Shown here: in pieces, positions 16,397-25,024 of the stretch | Numbering within the stretch: the first letter of the stretch is position 1 | Layout: each line of letters begins with the position of its first letter | Origin: Lysobacteraceae bacterium | Lineage (GTDB): Bacteria > Pseudomonadota > Gammaproteobacteria > Nitrococcales > AK92 | Assembly: GCA_012523465.1 (NCBI GenBank) | Contig: JAAYIK010000028.1 | Coordinates: forward strand, 1-64,000 | DNA: 64,000 nt | Reading direction: 5' to 3' | The notes under the pieces: model-generated | Databases searched by the model: none | Seen by the model: the letters and a program-made list of their open reading frames with translations, nothing else | Told to the model about the DNA's origin: nothing | Program-made: the position numbers and the translations under genes

Positions 16397-17809
16397 TTGA
16401 AACGACTGCTCGCGCTGCTAGCCGCGCTGATCCTGGCGGCTTCCTCCGCCCACGCGGCGCTGCCGGTCATGGGCGAGGTGGCCAGCAGCGCGTTGACGCG
16501 CGCGCAGGAGCGCGATCTGGGGCGGCAGCTGATGGCCGAAGTTTGGCGCCGCCTGCCGGTGCTGGAGGACCCCGAGATCAACGCCTACCTGCAGGACCTG
16601 GGCCAGCGACTGGCCACCCACAGCGACGCCCCCGAGCTCGACTACCATTTCTTCGTCCTGGACGTGCCGTCGATCAACGCCTTCGCCATGCCAGGCGGCT
16701 ACATCGGCGTCAATGCCGGCCTCATCCTCAGCGCCCGCAGCGAAAGTGAGCTGGCTGGCGTGCTGGCCCACGAAATCGCCCACGTCACCCAGCGCCACCT
16801 GGCCCGCCGCCTGGAGGCCTCGCAGCGCCTCAGCCTGCAGAACGCCGCGCTGCTGCTGGCCGCCATCCTGATCGGCACCCAGGACCCCCAGGCCGGCACG
16901 GCAGCGGCCGCCGCCGGCATGGCCGGCTCCATCCAGCAACAGCTGAACTACTCCCGCGCCTTCGAGCACGAGGCCGACAATCTGGGCATACGTATGCTGG
17001 CCACCGCCAACCTGGACCCGCAGGGAATGCCCGATTTCTTCGCCCGGCTAGCGCAGGCCACCCGCTTCCAGCCGCGCCCGCCCGAGTACCTCAGCACCCA
17101 CCCCGTCACCGAGGCCCGCATCGCCGAGTCCAGCAGCCGGGCCGCCACCATGCGGCCGAGCCAGGTGTTCGAATCCACCACCTTCCGCTACATGCAGTAT
17201 CGGCTCCAGGTGCTGCAGGCCGGCCCCCCCCGCGTTGAGGACTTCGAGGCCCTGGCCAACCATGCCGGCCCGGACGAGCGCCACGCCGCCCGCTACGGCC
17301 TGGCGCTGGCCCACGCTGCCCACCGCAATCACCAGCAGGCGCGCAGCATTCTGAGCCAGCTGCTGCGCGAAGCTGGCGAGGAAGCCTGCCTGCTGCTGGC
17401 CTTGGCGCGGGTGGAGCAGGACGCCGGGCGGCTGGAGGAGAGCGAGCGACTGTTCCAGCAGGCCATCGCCCTCTACCCCGACCATCTACCAGCCAGGCTG
17501 GGGTTGGCCGAGCTGCAGCTGCAGGCCAACCGTCCTGAGCAGGCCTACTGGACCCTGCAGCGAGCCCTACCCACGCGGGAGCCGGCGGTGTACTGGCAGC
17601 TGGCCAGAGCGGCAGCGGCGGCCGGCCGCGGCAAGGAGCCGCAGCTGGCCATGGCCGAGTATTATGAATTGCGCGGCGACCTCGACGCGGCGCTGCAGCA
17701 GCTGCAGCAAATCCTCAACGACCCCGCCGCCAGCCCGCACGACACGGCTCGCGCCAGCTCGCGCAAGGAGCGGCTGCTGCGGGAGCGGGAGCGGCAGCTG
17801 CGACAGTGA
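16397..17809 (+). CDS. bepA: BepA-like periplasmic M48 metalloprotease with TPR repeats
   Basis: A 470-residue periplasmic protease and chaperone that in E. coli degrades stalled outer membrane proteins such as LptD and BamA. The zinc motif HEIAH is present (LAGVLAHEIAHVTQRH), as is the third ligand in FEHEADNLG. The C-terminal half is alanine- and leucine-rich and carries TPR-like repeats. The start is taken as TTG at 16397, 7 nt after GGGAG. It yields a clean signal peptide (KRLLALLAALILAASSAHA), while the upstream in-frame ATG would bury it. Confidence 0.92.
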   Translation: MKRLLALLAALILAASSAHAALPVMGEVASSALTRAQERDLGRQLMAEVWRRLPVLEDPEINAYLQDLGQRLATHSDAPELDYHFFVLDVPSINAFAMPGGYIGVNAGLILSARSESELAGVLAHEIAHVTQRHLARRLEASQRLSLQNAALLLAAILIGTQDPQAGTAAAAAGMAGSIQQQLNYSRAFEHEADNLGIRMLATANLDPQGMPDFFARLAQATRFQPRPPEYLSTHPVTEARIAESSSRAATMRPSQVFESTTFRYMQYRLQVLQAGPPRVEDFEALANHAGPDERHAARYGLALAHAAHRNHQQARSILSQLLREAGEEACLLLALARVEQDAGRLEESERLFQQAIALYPDHLPARLGLAELQLQANRPEQAYWTLQRALPTREPAVYWQLARAAAAAGRGKEPQLAMAEYYELRGDLDAALQQLQQILNDPAASPHDTARASSRKERLLRERERQLRQ

Positions 17810-17842
17810 GTTTGGACCGGGCCCGAGCCGAGCACAGCGAGC

Positions 17843-18634
17843 ATGAACCAGAACGACATCACCGCCATCTTGGAGCGCCTGTTCCGCGAGGCGCAGCGCG
17901 CCGTCGCCGACCTCGGCGAGTTCGGACGCCTCGTGCAGGAAGGCGATCTAGAGGCGCTGCCGCAACACTTGCGGCAGCGCAGCCAACATTTCTTTCTCAG
18001 CTTGCGGCGCCAACTGCAGGACCAAACCCTGCCCTGGCTCACCATGCTGCGCACCTGGGCCAAGGCGACCGACGGCGCCACTCCGGCCGAGATCCTGCTG
18101 ACCCCGCTAAGCTGGTGGCAGTCGCAGGCAAGCGGCGAAGAGGCCAGCACGGCCGAGACCGGATCCCAGCAGGCACGGGTCGAGGCCCTAGCAGCAGAGC
18201 TGGCGGCGGCCCGCGACGCCTACCTGGAGCTGCTACAGGATGCAGCCGATCAGGCTGCCGAGCGCTTCGGCGAACGGCTGCGCGGACTGGATCCGGAGCA
18301 GCTCGACATCCGCCGGCTCTATCAACACTGGCTGGACACCGCCGAAGAAGCCTATGAAGAGACTATAGCCAGCGAGGCCTTCGCCAGCGCCACCGGCCGG
18401 CTGGCTAATGCCTGGAGTGAGCTTTTGCTGCTGCTGCAGGACGGTCTGGATCGGGTGCTGGCACAGGCCGGCCTGCCGACCCGCCGCGAGCTGAACGAAA
18501 CCCAGGTCCAGATACAGGAGCTGCGCCGCCAGCAGCGGCAGCGCGAGCGTCGGCTGCAGGCCGAGATCGCGGAACTGCGGGCTGCGCTCGACAGGCTACT
18601 GACGGGGACAACCTCAGCCGATCAAGCACCATGA
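17843..18634 (+). CDS. phaE: Class III PHA synthase subunit PhaE
   Basis: A 263-residue, largely helical protein, rich in alanine, glutamate, glutamine and arginine. Its C-terminal coiled coil is preceded by LPTRRELNE, the conserved PhaE segment. PhaE forms a complex with PhaC that polymerises 3-hydroxybutyryl-CoA on storage granules. Its stop overlaps the phaC start as ATGA, so the two subunits are made together. PhaE is poorly conserved, so the call relies on the segment named and on phaC next door. Confidence 0.88.
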   Translation: MNQNDITAILERLFREAQRAVADLGEFGRLVQEGDLEALPQHLRQRSQHFFLSLRRQLQDQTLPWLTMLRTWAKATDGATPAEILLTPLSWWQSQASGEEASTAETGSQQARVEALAAELAAARDAYLELLQDAADQAAERFGERLRGLDPEQLDIRRLYQHWLDTAEEAYEETIASEAFASATGRLANAWSELLLLLQDGLDRVLAQAGLPTRRELNETQVQIQELRRQQRQRERRLQAEIAELRAALDRLLTGTTSADQAP

Positions 18635-19674
18635 AGCTGGACTCTGCCCGCATCGCTCAGGAACTGGACCAGGCCCGGCAGCGCCTGAATCGGCTAAGCC
18701 GCGCCAGCGCCTCGTTGCGGCCCCTGCGCTCGCCCGCCACGCCACGACGCGCCATCTGGCGCTGCGACACTGCCACCCTCTATCACTACGGCGCGGATGG
18801 CGCCGGGGACGCGCCGCCGCTGCTGGTTGTCTATTCGCTGATCAACCGGCCGGATATCCTCGATTTCTCCCCCCAGCGCTCCATGCTGGGCTCGCTGCGC
18901 GCTGCTGGCATCGACGTTTACCTGCTCGACTGGGGCCGTCCCGGGCCTAGCCACCGCTACATGAGCCTGGAAGACTACATCGACGGTCTGCTGTATGACG
19001 CCGTCGCCGAGATCCGCCGACGCAGCGGCGGCCCGATTTCCCTGCTCGGCGTCTGTCAAGGCGGCACCATGGCGCTTTGCTATGCGGCGCTGTATCCCGA
19101 GCAGGTCGCAAAGCTGGTGACCGTCGTCACGCCGGTCGACTTCCACGCCGGCAACGCCAGCATGTACCACCTTGCCAAATACGTCGACTTCGACCGCTTC
19201 GCGGCCGCCTACGGCACCATCCCCGCCGGCGTATTGAATGTCGCCTATGTGGGCCTCAAGCCTTTCCGCATCGTCGCCCAGCGTTACGTCGACATGTTGG
19301 AGTTCGCGACCAGCCCGGATGCGCTGGCCGAATTCATGCGCATGGAGCAATGGATGTACGACAGCCCGGACCAGGCCGGCGCGGCCTTTCGCGAGTTCGC
19401 CCAGCACTTCTACCAGAACAACGACCTGATCCACGGCCGCTTCACCATTGCCGGCCGCCCCGTCCGGTTGGACCGACTGGAGCTACCCATCTTCAACATC
19501 TACGCCAACGACGACCATCTGGTACCCGTGCCGTCGGCGCGGGCATTGGGCAAGCACGTGGCCAGCCGCGACTATCGCGAAGCCGAGGTCGCGGGCGGGC
19601 ACCTGGCGGTCTTTGTCACCCGCCGCGCCCACACCCATCTTTATCCGGCGGTAGCGGAGTGGCTGTGCAGCTGA
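18631..19674 (+). CDS. phaC: Class III poly(3-hydroxyalkanoate) synthase subunit PhaC
   Basis: A 347-residue alpha/beta-hydrolase fold synthase, the short form typical of class III (class I is near 590). The catalytic cysteine is residue 142 in LLGVCQGGTM, the lipase-like box with cysteine in place of serine. The catalytic aspartate is likely in NIYANDDHLVP and the histidine in VAGGHLAVF. It polymerises hydroxyacyl-CoA with PhaE. phaB and phaR lie on the opposite strand downstream. No phaA thiolase is visible, so acetoacetyl-CoA must come from elsewhere. Confidence 0.96.
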   Translation: MKLDSARIAQELDQARQRLNRLSRASASLRPLRSPATPRRAIWRCDTATLYHYGADGAGDAPPLLVVYSLINRPDILDFSPQRSMLGSLRAAGIDVYLLDWGRPGPSHRYMSLEDYIDGLLYDAVAEIRRRSGGPISLLGVCQGGTMALCYAALYPEQVAKLVTVVTPVDFHAGNASMYHLAKYVDFDRFAAAYGTIPAGVLNVAYVGLKPFRIVAQRYVDMLEFATSPDALAEFMRMEQWMYDSPDQAGAAFREFAQHFYQNNDLIHGRFTIAGRPVRLDRLELPIFNIYANDDHLVPVPSARALGKHVASRDYREAEVAGGHLAVFVTRRAHTHLYPAVAEWLCS

Positions 19675-19726
19675 AGCCCCATTCGCAACGGCCAGCCTCC
19701 TTTTTGCGCTGCAGCATCGAAAGTTC

Positions 19727-19994
19727 TTGCAAAACCTCCCACGCTGAATACAGTAAAAGCTAAATTGCGTGCCTCGGGGGATCAAACGGCGGCACGCAGG
19801 CGAATCCCCAAGCGGGGAAGGAGGGGTAGCGCCAAGAGGAGGGCGTTGCCAGGAGGAGTAGAAAAGCCCGTAGTGGCTACAACTTACAAGCGCTTCCGCT
19901 CGCTTACGAGCGCATGACAACGTAAAACGAGAAAACCAACAAGAAAGCGCAAACCTGCCGAGGAGTAGACGTCAAGTCTTACTCCCATTTTTTT
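19727..19994 (+). ncRNA. Intergenic region after phaC: possible GGA-rich small RNA ending in an intrinsic terminator
   Basis: The 399-nt gap between phaC and phaB has no credible ORF. A weak promoter (TTGCAA 19727-19732, 16 nt, TACAGT 19749-19754) precedes about 230 nt ending in a stem GGAGTA-GAC/GTC-T-TACTCC (19962-19985) plus TTTTTTT (19988-19994), a good plus-strand terminator. Seven GGA triplets occur, one in the loop AAGAGGAG of the hairpin 19829-19846, as in RNAs that titrate CsrA/RsmA. It may instead be only the phaC 3' untranslated region. The terminator is the firm part. Confidence 0.25.
19962..19994 (+). terminator. Rho-independent terminator downstream of phaE-phaC
   Basis: A 9-bp stem with one bulged base (19962-19970 against 19976-19985, loop GTCAA) is followed by CA and seven T residues. 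It would end transcripts from phaE-phaC, or a small RNA starting in the gap. Confidence 0.7.
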
Positions 19995-19995
19995 G

Positions 19996-20026
19996 CCGCC
20001 CCCTGCTGCAGCGCAGCAGGGGGCGG
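19996..20026. terminator. Perfect 14-bp GC-rich hairpin between convergent phaC and phaB
   Basis: CCGCCCCCTGCTGC (19996-20009) pairs perfectly with 20013-20026 around loop AGC. It sits between the convergent units, 47 nt after the phaB stop. No T-tract follows the stem on either strand, so termination would not be classical. It directly abuts the plus-strand terminator. Confidence 0.45.
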
Positions 20027-20073
20027 ATTCAATTGCAAATCGATTTCGTTCGCAATTGTCGCGGCAGGTTCTG

Positions 20074-20820
20074 CTAGAAGCTGCAGAACTGCGCGCCGTT
20101 GACAGGGATCAGGGCGCCATTGATGTAATCGGCGTCGTCAGCCACCAAGAACAGCACCACCCGGGCGATGTCGTGCGGCTGCCCTAGGCGGCCGGACGGC
20201 AGGCTCTTGATGATCTCGTTGCGCACGTCCTCCGGGATGGCGGCCGTCATCTCGGTCTCAATATAGCCAGGCGCAATGGAGTTGACGGTGATGTTCTTAC
20301 GCGCGCTCTCCTTCGCCAGCGCCATGGTGAAGCCGTGCAGGCCGGCCTTGGAGGCAGAATAGTTGGTCTGGCCAAACTGGCCGGTCTGGCCGTTGATGGA
20401 GGAGATGTTGACGATGCGCCCGAAGCCCCGCTCGCGCATGCCCTGGATGAACTGGCGGGTGACATTGAAAGCGCTGTTGAGATTGACCCCGATCACGGCA
20501 TCCCAATTGGCCTTGTCCATCTTGTGCAGGAAGCTGTCGCGGGTGATGCCGGCGCAGTTGACCAGAATCTCAACCGGCCCGACCTCGGCCTCGACCTTTT
20601 GCGCCATCTGACGGCAGGACTCAAAGTCGGAGACGTCGCACTGTACCCAGTGGATGTCGTAACCTTCGCTCTTGCGGGCGGCCTGCCACTCGCGGATCTT
20701 CTCCTTATCCGGATCCACGCAGGTCGTCACCACCCGATAGCCGGCGGCAGCCAGCTGTCTGCAGATCTCGGTGCCAATGCCGCCGTTGCCCCCGGTAACC
20801 AACGCAACACGATTCGTCAT
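20074..20820 (-). CDS. phaB: Acetoacetyl-CoA reductase
   Basis: A 248-residue short-chain dehydrogenase that reduces acetoacetyl-CoA to (R)-3-hydroxybutyryl-CoA, the PHA monomer. It has the NADPH-binding fold VTGGNGGIGTEI, the NNAG-equivalent VNCAG, the serine in NISSINGQTGQFGQ and the YSASK tyrosine-lysine pair. This serine-loop sequence is typical of PhaB and separates it from FabG. The ATG at 20820 follows GGGGAAG; an upstream extension is unlikely. It is convergent with phaC. Confidence 0.95.
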   Translation of the reverse strand: MTNRVALVTGGNGGIGTEICRQLAAAGYRVVTTCVDPDKEKIREWQAARKSEGYDIHWVQCDVSDFESCRQMAQKVEAEVGPVEILVNCAGITRDSFLHKMDKANWDAVIGVNLNSAFNVTRQFIQGMRERGFGRIVNISSINGQTGQFGQTNYSASKAGLHGFTMALAKESARKNITVNSIAPGYIETEMTAAIPEDVRNEIIKSLPSGRLGQPHDIARVVLFLVADDADYINGALIPVNGAQFCSF

Positions 20821-20933
20821 TTCCGCTTCCCCATGCCTGTTGTTCATGCTCACGGCAGGATGACCGCAGGCTCTAGGAGGCTCTCACACAACCCGCGCAG
20901 CGGCGCTGCGCCGGCTGGGTCAGAGACTCTTAG

Positions 20934-20987
20934 TGCACTGCACCATGAAAGGGCTGCATCATAGGAACGGACTCGTTCCACTGTCAA
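20934..20987 (-). promoter_or_regulatory. phaB promoter with a palindrome in the spacer and a TGCA-type repeat
   Basis: On the minus strand a consensus -35 TTGACA (20987-20982) and a -10 TATGAT (20963-20958) are 18 nt apart. The spacer is almost filled by the palindrome GGAACG-gact-CGTTCC (20964-20979), a natural operator position. Just downstream of the -10, TGCACTGCA (20934-20942) resembles the TGC-rich sites reported for PhaR repressors. phaR is the next gene upstream. The leader to the phaB start is about 130 nt. Confidence 0.6.
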
Positions 20988-21039
20988 CGAGCGGGGAAGC
21001 GGGATTTTCCGGTCGGAATCTGCGCGGCCGGGCCGGCCG

Positions 21040-21537
21040 TCAACGCGGCGACCGCTGCTTGGGCTCGTTTCCGCCGCGGCCCGGCGAGGGCGATCTGCGG
21101 CCGGGATCCATGTCGCCGCCCAGCCCCGCCATCGCCTGCCAGAAGGCCAGATTGCGCTCGGCGATCTGGGCCAACATGCTCATCGGCGTACCCTCCATGA
21201 GAGTGCGAGCCTGCTCGCGGAACAGCCGCTGCTGCTCCATCCACAGCTGCATGCTCTTCTCCAGGAAGCTGGTGAGCATGTCCTGCTCGTTGCCGCCGTA
21301 GGCGCGGATCACCTTGGCCAGCAGCTCGGTGCTGAAGATCGGCTCGCCTTCCTGCTCCTCTTCAGCGATGATTTGCAGCAGCACGCTGCGGGTGATGTCG
21401 GCCTTGGTCTTGGTGTCGATGACCTCGAAATCGACTCCATCCAACACCAAGTTCTTGACGTCTGCCAGAGTGATGTAGCTGCTGATCGCCGTGTCATACA
21501 GTCGGCGATTGGGGTACTTCTTGATGAGCCTTTTCAT
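21040..21537 (-). CDS. phaR: PHA synthesis repressor PhaR
   Basis: A 165-residue protein opening MKRLIKKYPNRRLYDTAISS, the hallmark of the PhaR/PhbF DNA-binding domain. A PHB-accumulation regulatory domain follows, and a variable basic tail. PhaR represses phasin and PHA genes and is released by binding to nascent polymer granules. The ATG at 21537 has AGGAAG upstream and starts exactly at the conserved motif; an in-frame extension to 21624 is not supported. It lies upstream of phaB on the same strand with a 219-nt gap that holds the phaB promoter. Confidence 0.95.
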   Translation of the reverse strand: MKRLIKKYPNRRLYDTAISSYITLADVKNLVLDGVDFEVIDTKTKADITRSVLLQIIAEEEQEGEPIFSTELLAKVIRAYGGNEQDMLTSFLEKSMQLWMEQQRLFREQARTLMEGTPMSMLAQIAERNLAFWQAMAGLGGDMDPGRRSPSPGRGGNEPKQRSPR

Positions 21538-21738
21538 GCGACTGCTTCCTGTCCGCAGCAATGCGGGCTGACCCAGCGTTAGCAACCACAGCCGCGGGCT
21601 GACAGCCTTTGCGCGGTGCAGCATGGACGTTTTTCAAAGATAGGCAGAGCTTACGGACGGTGTCAAGCAAATTATCCGCGCTGCAACAAAAACCATGCTG
21701 CAACGCGGAATCGCCTGCCCGCGACGCCCTGCCACGGC

Positions 21739-23100
21739 TCACGCCCGCGCCCTTTCGACCAAGCTCAGGAAGGGCCGCGCCTTGTGCAGGGTCTCCTCGA
21801 ATTCCGCCTCGGCTCGGGAGTCGGCCACCAGCCCGCCGCCGGCCCAATAGCTGACCAGGCCGTCGCGGCAGACGGCGGTGCGGATGGCGATGCTGCTGTC
21901 CATGCGACCGTCGTCGCTCAGGTACGCGATGCTGCCGCAATAGATGCCACGGCTGGCCGGCTCCAACCGGTCGATGATCTCCATGGCGCGGCGCTTGGGC
22001 GCGCCGGTGATGGAGCCCCCAGGCAGGCAGGCGGCCAGCAGGTCGACCGCGCCCAGGCCCGGACCCAATCTGCCCTGCACCGTGCTGACCAGATGATGGA
22101 CGTTGGGGTGGCTCTCGACGACGCACAGCTGTGGCACCGTCACGCTGCCGGGGCGACAGACCTTGCCCAGATCGTTGCGCAGCAAGTCGACGATCATGAC
22201 GTTCTCCGCCTGATCCTTGCCGCTGCCGCGCAGCGCCTCGGCCTCGGCGGCGTCCAGCACCGGCTCCTCCCGCCGCGGCCGGGTGCCCTTGATGGGCCGG
22301 CTCTCGGCCAGCTCGCCCTCAAGCAGCAGAAAGCGCTCGGGCGAGACGCTGAGGATACTGACGAAAGGCAGCTCCAGGTAGGCTCCGTAGGGAGCGGGCG
22401 TGATGCTGCGCAGCTGCAGATAGGCGCTCCAGGGGTCGCCCCGGTAACGGGCCTGGAAACGGCGGGCCAGGTTGACCTGGTAGCAGTCGCCGGCGCGCAA
22501 GTGGGCTTGCACCTGCGCGAAGGCGTGGCGGTAGGCGCTCCACCCCGGCTCGGCCGTCACGCTGCCGGCCTCGACGATGAAGGGCCGCGGCGGCTCGGGC
22601 GCCGTCGCCAGCCGCGCCAGCAGGTCGGGCAGCACGGCCCTTGCGTCCTCGCGCCCCACCCACCAGCTGCGCCGCGCCCGATGGTCGCTGATCAGAGCCC
22701 AGTCGTAAAAGCCCAGCGCCAGTTCGGGCAAGCCCGACTGTCTGTGACAGCTGGCGACTTGCTGCAGCCGGGCGCCCAGCTCGTAGCTGAAATAGCCCGC
22801 CGCACCGCCGCAGAAAGGCGGCGCCGACTCGGGCAAACGCCGGCGGGCCAACTCCTGCCGCAGCAGCGCCAGCGGCTCGCTCGACTGCGCCAGCGGCCGC
22901 CCGGCGGCATCGCGCAGCACGGCGCGCCCCTTCACGCTGACCAGGGTACGGCTCGGCGCCGCCACGACGATGTCGTAGCGGCCGGCGGCGCCGGTCGCGG
23001 AAGCTCCGCTGTCGAACCACTGCGGCCAGGGCAGCGAGCGCACTACGGCCAGCAGCCGATCGCCCGGAATCAGTTGCGGAAAGTCATGAAACGCTAGCAA
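21739..23100 (-). CDS. pabB: Aminodeoxychorismate synthase component I
   Basis: A 453-residue chorismate-using enzyme of the TrpE/PabB family. The lysine in SRPIKGTRPR is the PabB signature (TrpE has alanine), so it makes aminodeoxychorismate for folate. Chorismate-binding motifs SPERFL, DLLRNDLG and GGSITGAPK are present. No in-frame ATG exists between the upstream stop (23119) and the conserved N-terminus. The start is TTG at 23100, with AGGT 9 nt upstream, and is therefore a guess. It is divergent from fadD. Confidence 0.93.
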   Translation of the reverse strand: MLAFHDFPQLIPGDRLLAVVRSLPWPQWFDSGASATGAAGRYDIVVAAPSRTLVSVKGRAVLRDAAGRPLAQSSEPLALLRQELARRRLPESAPPFCGGAAGYFSYELGARLQQVASCHRQSGLPELALGFYDWALISDHRARRSWWVGREDARAVLPDLLARLATAPEPPRPFIVEAGSVTAEPGWSAYRHAFAQVQAHLRAGDCYQVNLARRFQARYRGDPWSAYLQLRSITPAPYGAYLELPFVSILSVSPERFLLLEGELAESRPIKGTRPRREEPVLDAAEAEALRGSGKDQAENVMIVDLLRNDLGKVCRPGSVTVPQLCVVESHPNVHHLVSTVQGRLGPGLGAVDLLAACLPGGSITGAPKRRAMEIIDRLEPASRGIYCGSIAYLSDDGRMDSSIAIRTAVCRDGLVSYWAGGGLVADSRAEAEFEETLHKARPFLSLVERARA

Positions 23101-23211
23101 AAATGGTGACCTGCTGAGTCAAAAGGCAAAGAAGGCGTTATACTCGCCGCCAAAAGTCGCGGCAAGGACTGCACTGCCTACAACAAAAACTTAGCTGAGT
23201 TGGAGGAACGA

Positions 23212-24948
23212 ATGGTCGAGCACACGAGCCCTGCAGAATTTTACGATTCCCGGCCCTGGAAGGATGAATACGGCCCAGGCATTTCCCCCGAGCTGGTTCC
23301 CCTACCCTACAAAAACCTGGGTGAGCTGGTGCGGCAAGCCTGCATCGAGTATGCGGCGAAAACCGCCTTCACCATCTGTCTCGACAACGGCATGACGGCC
23401 AGCCTGAAATACCACAAGGTGGACGTCCTCTCCGATCAGTTCGCCGCCTACCTGCGCCACGAGCTCAAACTGCAGCCGGAGGACAGGGTCGCCATCCAGC
23501 TGCCCAACTGCCTCAGCTACCCGGTGGCCGCGTTCGGGATCTTCAAGGCCGGCTGCGTGCTGGTGAACGTCAATCCGCTTTACACCGCGGACGAGATGAA
23601 TCACCAGCTCAAGGACAGCGGCGCCAAGGTGCTGCTAATCATCGACATGTTCGCCAACAAGCTGGGCCAGGCGCTCAGGGGCACCAACGTCGAGAAGGTG
23701 CTGCTAGTCAGCATCGCCGAGTTCTTCCCGAAACTGACCGGCGCCCTGGTCAAGACGGTGCTCAAGCTGAAGAAGCAAATCCCCGCCCCCACCGCCCCGG
23801 CCGAGACCTTCGCCAGCGCGCTGGCCGCCGGCAAGCGCCATCTCAAGGCCGCCGGCCCCGTGCCTAACGACCGCGGCCGCGACGACCTGGCCGTGCTGCA
23901 GTACACCGGCGGCACCACCGGGGTCGCCAAGGGCGCCATGCTGACCCACGGCAACCTCCTCTCCAACCTGGCGCAGTCGCTGACGGTCGCCGGCGACGTC
24001 AACCGGCCCGGCGAGGAGGTCGTGCTGACGGCCCTGCCGCTCTACCACATATTCGCCTTCACCTATAACCTGCTGTCGTTCTTCCAGATCGGCGGCCACA
24101 ACATCCTGATTCCGTCGCCGCGGCCGGTCAGCAACCTCAAGCCGGCGTTCGAGAAGTTCCAAATCACCCGCGCCTCCGGCGTCAACGTGCTGTTCGCCGG
24201 CCTGCTGCGGGAGGAGTGGTTCCGCACCAATCCACCTCGCCACCTGGAGATCACCATCAGCGGCGGCACTGCGCTGCACTCAGCCATCGCCGAGGAGTGG
24301 CAAAAGGTGGTGGGCGGCAAGATCCTGGAGGGCTACGGCCTGTCCGAGACTAGCCCAACGCTGGCGGTCAACCCGATCAAAGGCGAGAACCGGATCGGCA
24401 CCATCGGCATTCCCATGCCGAGCACCGAGATCCGCATCGTCGACGAGCAGGGCAATCCCGTGCCGCCCGGCCAACCGGGCGAGCTGGTCGCGCGCGGCCC
24501 GCAGGTATTCAAGGGCTACTGGAACCGGCCGGAGGAGACTGAGGCGGCCATGCGCGACGGCTGGTTCCACACCGGCGACATCGCCATCATGGACGAGCGC
24601 GGCTATCTGCGTATCGTCGATCGCAAGAAGGACTTGATCGACGTCAGCGGCTTCAACGTCTATCCCAACGAGGTCGAGGACTGCATCGCCCGCATTCCGG
24701 CGGTCGCCGAGGTCGCGGTCATCGGCGTTCCCCTGCCGGAAGGTGGCGAGCGGGTGCGGGCCTACGTGGTCTCCACTGACCCCAACCTCACCGAGGAGGA
24801 CGTCATCAAGCACTGCCGGCAGCATCTCACCGCCTACAAGGTGCCTAAGGAAGTCATCTTTCGCGAGGAACTGCCCAAGACGCCGGTGGGCAAGGTGCTG
24901 CGCAAGGACTTGCGCGCGGAAGTCCTGCGGGAGATCGGCAAGACCTGA
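23212..24948 (+). CDS. fadD: Long-chain acyl-CoA synthetase
   Basis: A 578-residue ANL-family ligase that activates fatty acids to acyl-CoA. The AMP-binding P-loop is YTGGTTGVAKGAM, followed by EGYGLSETSP and the catalytic hinge GWFHTGDIA and IVDRKKDLIDVSGFNVYP. The catalytic lysine is in PKTPVGKVLRK near the C-terminus. The ATG at 23212 has GGAGG 6 nt upstream. A -10 candidate TATACT is at 23139-23144, but its -35 is poor. Acyl-CoA from this enzyme could feed beta-oxidation and PHA precursors, though the link to the PHA genes is only proximity. Confidence 0.95.
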   Translation: MVEHTSPAEFYDSRPWKDEYGPGISPELVPLPYKNLGELVRQACIEYAAKTAFTICLDNGMTASLKYHKVDVLSDQFAAYLRHELKLQPEDRVAIQLPNCLSYPVAAFGIFKAGCVLVNVNPLYTADEMNHQLKDSGAKVLLIIDMFANKLGQALRGTNVEKVLLVSIAEFFPKLTGALVKTVLKLKKQIPAPTAPAETFASALAAGKRHLKAAGPVPNDRGRDDLAVLQYTGGTTGVAKGAMLTHGNLLSNLAQSLTVAGDVNRPGEEVVLTALPLYHIFAFTYNLLSFFQIGGHNILIPSPRPVSNLKPAFEKFQITRASGVNVLFAGLLREEWFRTNPPRHLEITISGGTALHSAIAEEWQKVVGGKILEGYGLSETSPTLAVNPIKGENRIGTIGIPMPSTEIRIVDEQGNPVPPGQPGELVARGPQVFKGYWNRPEETEAAMRDGWFHTGDIAIMDERGYLRIVDRKKDLIDVSGFNVYPNEVEDCIARIPAVAEVAVIGVPLPEGGERVRAYVVSTDPNLTEEDVIKHCRQHLTAYKVPKEVIFREELPKTPVGKVLRKDLRAEVLREIGKT

Positions 24949-24963
24949 GCCGCCGCCCCAGCG

Positions 24964-24988
24964 AAGCCCGGCTCGGCCGGGCTTTTTC
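24964..24988 (+). terminator. Rho-independent terminator of fadD
   Basis: AAGCCCGGC (24964-24972) and GCCGGGCTT (24976-24984) form a 9-bp stem with loop TCG, followed by TTT. It lies 15 nt after the fadD stop and ahead of the convergent cNMP-HDOD gene. Confidence 0.85.
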
Positions 24989-25024
24989 ATGCCTGCTCCT
25001 GAGACCCGCGAGAGGGGCCGGCGC

